This document shows positions 61,301 to 64,000 of a DNA stretch of 64,000 nucleotides, piece after piece. Positions within the stretch are counted from its first letter, which is position 1; every line of letters begins with the position of its first letter. Source of the DNA: Clavaria fumosa (taxonomy: Eukaryota; Basidiomycota; Agaricomycetes; Agaricales; Clavariaceae); the NCBI GenBank assembly GCA_951802425.1, contig OX637796.1:3348001-3412000 (forward strand). The letters are read 5' to 3'. Under the pieces are notes generated by a model. The model did not search any database and was not told the DNA's origin. It worked only from the letters and a program-made list of their open reading frames with translations. The position numbers were made by a program, and so were the translations under genes.

Positions 61301-64000
61301 TCTATTCAACCACAGCTACGTTCCTAAACCCAACGATTTTTCTGATCTGCCTGAGTACTTTGTTCGGAAGGTCTGTTAAATTTATTCTGCGAACCATGAT
61401 GTATACTCAAAAAATGTCCAGAGTTTGATTAATGCAATCTCTCGCATACGTTTCGACAATAACGGCAAATCACCCTCGGTGGTGCGCAGGTTTCTGATAG
61501 ATCAGCTTCGATATAACGACAATACTTCCAACCCTGTGAGTGTCGGCTGCTGTTTGCCCTGGATTATCTACTTAATCGTCACCAACAGTATTCCGACGCA
61601 TTTTATATCTGCACTATTATGGCTGCCGTGGCGTGTGCCACTGTGTGCACAATGCCCCCGGAGAAAGGAGAGCTCTTGCAGAATGAAGTCCGCGTCGAGC
61701 ACAATGAAGAAGATGCTGAACTACTGAAATCAGCGATAACCGAAGTAGAGCGATATCGCAGCATGGATCGATTGATACAATCTCCTCATAATATTGTCAC
61801 AACCGCGGCTCTGGAGGTGCGCTCGACTTTTCAACTCGCGACATGACAATTAACTGATTTTTCCTAGTTCTATATGGTGCTCAGCCTCGCCAATCTCATC
61901 CCCAGCCATCCGCGAGTGTTCTTCCCGTTGACTCGGTGAGCGAAATCTATTTTGTTTTGGACTAAGCTCATATTCTAGATAGTGAGGGCAATTACACCCA
62001 GGTCCGCATTGCTGCATTTGATGGCCTATTCATGACGAAGTGGTATACGCCTCCAATCATGCGTTATGTCCTCGCAGTTATGGCGAATGACCCTTCTCGC
62101 GTAATACGACGACATGTCGCGCGAAATGCTTGTCAAAGTCTTGCTTTGCTCGCAACAATAGGGGAGGTGAAGACGTCAATCAAGGAGTCCGAGTCTTTGC
62201 TCATCGAAGAGGATGGAGCGTCACCCGAGAAAACGAAGGAGGCCAAGAAAAGCGAAGTTGATTTGATGATCAAGGTACTCCGCAAAGACCGCGAGGTGGG
62301 GAAGAACGATGTATTGCGGGAATTTTTGATGCCGATTGCGCTGTACGTCATGAAATACGGAATGAATCTTTCGCTAACTCTCCACGCAGCGCTCCGGATG
62401 TTGATCATGAGGTCCGATGGTGTATCCTGAAGCTCGCCGACCTTCTCATTCGCGGTGTCGAAGAAACCCCGCCGAAGGTCACCATCCACCTTCCGCCGAC
62501 TCCGATTCTGGAAACAGCTCCACCACTTCCTACAGCCAAAGCCAAGATGACGCGGCCTGTCAAGCTGGGAGGTCCACCGCACAAGCCTGCCCATGCACCA
62601 ACCCCCTTGCCTGGGAAATTGAGATCAACTCCTGGACTCGTCGACCCTGCCCCTAGGACTCCTTCTGCTACTCTTCCTACGCCGAACAAGGATGGTCCGA
62701 CGCTGCCGCCCAAGGCCAAGCCTAAGAACAAAGTCACAATTACGCCCTTGAAGCCTCCTGCCAAGGCACAGGCAGCTGGAATGAGTCCGAATGACTTGAG
62801 AGCTTGTCGAAATGCCCTGAAGAAAGTCCAAACTCACAAATCTGCATTCTTCTTCCAGCAACCTGTTGACCCTATCCGCGATCATGCACCCAAGTGCGTT
62901 TTCTGATTCATCACGTCTATGACATAGCTCAAACCTTGATATTAGCTATTTTGATGTCATCAAGCAGCCTATGGATTTGAGCACCATGAGTGCGAAACTT
63001 GAAAGCGGGATGTACAAAGATCGATTTGCTTTTGAAGCCGATTTCCGCCTCATGATCAGCAATGCGAAGAAGTATAACCAGCCCGGCTCACAGGTGCTCG
63101 TTGAAACCGTCGCCATAGAAATTTTCTTTGAGAAGCGTTAGTCAATTCTTGATGAAGTGTAGCAATGACAAACTAATTAACAACTGCTTGAATCAGAGTG
63201 GATACGAATTCAGAAGACCTTAGAGGCTGCTGACACCATAGCGAAACAACAGGTACCTCCTGCTGTACCCAAAGCTATACCCTCTCCTCCTCTATTTACT
63301 GCCGAGACGCCATCCACGTCCACTCGACCTACCATTAAACTTAAGGTAGGAACAGCGCCTCAAACCGACATCGTTGAAACGCCAAAGCCTGCTACCTCGA
63401 AACCGCGAGCCCGAAGACCGAAGGCAATCGACGTACCTCCACCCCCGTACGTCGACGATGGTTCGCACGATCTTCTCCAAGAGGTCATTGCGATCGAGCA
63501 AGAGCAGAATGCGAACAGACAACGTTCCGCCGTCGGGAAGGGTCTCGGATCTACCCCTACCAAACATGTTTCCCTGGATGACGATGACGAGATCGTGGCC
63601 CTTGCTAGCCCATCAAAGAAACCGGTGCCATCTAGTCCGACTGCAGCGGCAATACCGAAGGACACCCTCAACATTCCAGCCAGCGTACCATCCAGCGTGC
63701 CAGCCGGCGTACCGACCAGCGTTTCAGTTGTCGCAAAATCAACCCCAGAGCCAAAGAAATTTAAGAAAGAGAAAACAAGTGACACGAGCGACCCCCGCCC
63801 ACCAAATGACCCCCCGCGTATCCCTGCCTCACTGAAGGGTAAGGAGAAGGTCGTCCCGAGTCCTCAACCCAGGTCGAAGATGTCCACTCCGATGCAAACG
63901 ACACCCATCAATGAAAAGAAGTGCAAGGACGTTTTGAAGGCGCTTCTCAAATTGCGTGAGGCGGCCATTTTCTCCAGACCAGTCGATCCTGTATCAGATG
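58390..64000 (+). CDS. TAF2: TAF2, TFIID subunit with bromodomains (3' end beyond window)
   Basis: Seventeen exons visible: 58390..58428, 58497..58532, 58593..58665, 58720..58947, 59003..59154, 59207..59428, 59479..60501, 60552..60986, 61039..61158, 61209..61370, 61422..61535, 61589..61816, 61868..61935, 61983..62342, 62390..62893, 62946..63136, 63197..64000; about 1586 residues, then cut by the window end. TAF2 is an M1-aminopeptidase-like subunit that recognises the initiator region. Family segments: WGYTDITIVPTSVDLKTIHL, CWVPCVDNLWEKCTWEFEY, FGSYKIVAVDDMP, WSDTWLVNGLGLYICGLFLR, GQMTIRIHEADGTPYEHVLD. The zinc motif is degenerate (His-Ala-Leu-Ala-Tyr instead of HEXXH, about 384), so no peptidase activity is expected. 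A bromodomain lies at about 1250-1340 (YFDVIKQPMDLSTMSAKLES, NAKKYNQPGS) and a second appears to begin just before the edge. Exon 1 is weakly supported. Confidence 0.9.

Noticed and set aside
1..64000. Bacterial-type features (operons, CRISPR arrays, insertion sequences)
   Set aside because: Intron-rich eukaryotic genes throughout, and no regularly spaced identical repeats.

Overview
The window is a gene-dense piece of a nuclear fungal genome, most likely a mushroom-type basidiomycete (Agaricomycetes). I base this on many introns of about 46-63 nt with GT(R/N)NGT donors and YAG acceptors, genes packed on both strands with 50-300 nt between them, long pyrimidine tracts in promoters, and eukaryotic housekeeping genes that each need several introns removed. 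There is no sign of bacterial, viral or plasmid sequence. All gene models below were spliced by hand: each junction was chosen so that donor, acceptor, reading phase and family conservation agree, and the exon lengths sum to a multiple of three.

Layout. 0-7 kb: a His/Gln-rich protein of unknown function; a probable homeodomain-like protein on the minus strand; and, divergently, a fungal protein with a hydrophobic C-terminal half. 7.4-14.5 kb (minus strand): VPS33 (vacuolar tethering Sec1/Munc18 protein, 13 exons, one GC-AG intron), an 849-residue multidomain ubiquitin E2 with a Cys/His-rich RING-like region, and an unrecognised 262-residue protein. 14.5-17.3 kb is gene-poor. 17.3-31.9 kb: an unrecognised 790-residue protein; an NVJ2/TEX2-like lipid-transfer protein (membrane anchor, PH-like region, SMP domain); a 953-residue protein carrying four copies of a short basic-FG motif; an 820-residue coiled-coil protein; and a heterotrimeric G protein beta subunit.

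32-38 kb is about 6 kb without a convincing gene. It holds seven diverged copies of a roughly 200-bp repeat and several short repeats. 38-47.6 kb: a single dsRNA-binding-domain protein, SAD1/USP39 (splicing pseudo-deubiquitinase with an N-terminal SAP-like segment), three consecutive mitochondrial translation genes (RSM22, uL1m, probable mL40) and COP9 signalosome subunit 2. 48.7-64 kb: FAB1/PIKfyve (2294 residues, 14 exons), LTV1 (40S biogenesis) and TAF2 (TFIID), which runs off the right edge.

Themes. VPS33, FAB1 and NVJ2 all act on vacuole, endosome or contact-site membranes; RSM22, uL1m and mL40 all serve the mitochondrial ribosome; the E2, CSN2 and SAD1 are ubiquitin-system relatives. 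This looks like ordinary fungal gene order, with divergent promoters as short as 49 bp, and not a dedicated biosynthetic cluster. The most unusual items are the E2 with an internal RING-like zinc region, the four-copy motif protein, TAF2 with one complete and a second starting bromodomain, and the repeat array at 33.5-34.8 kb.
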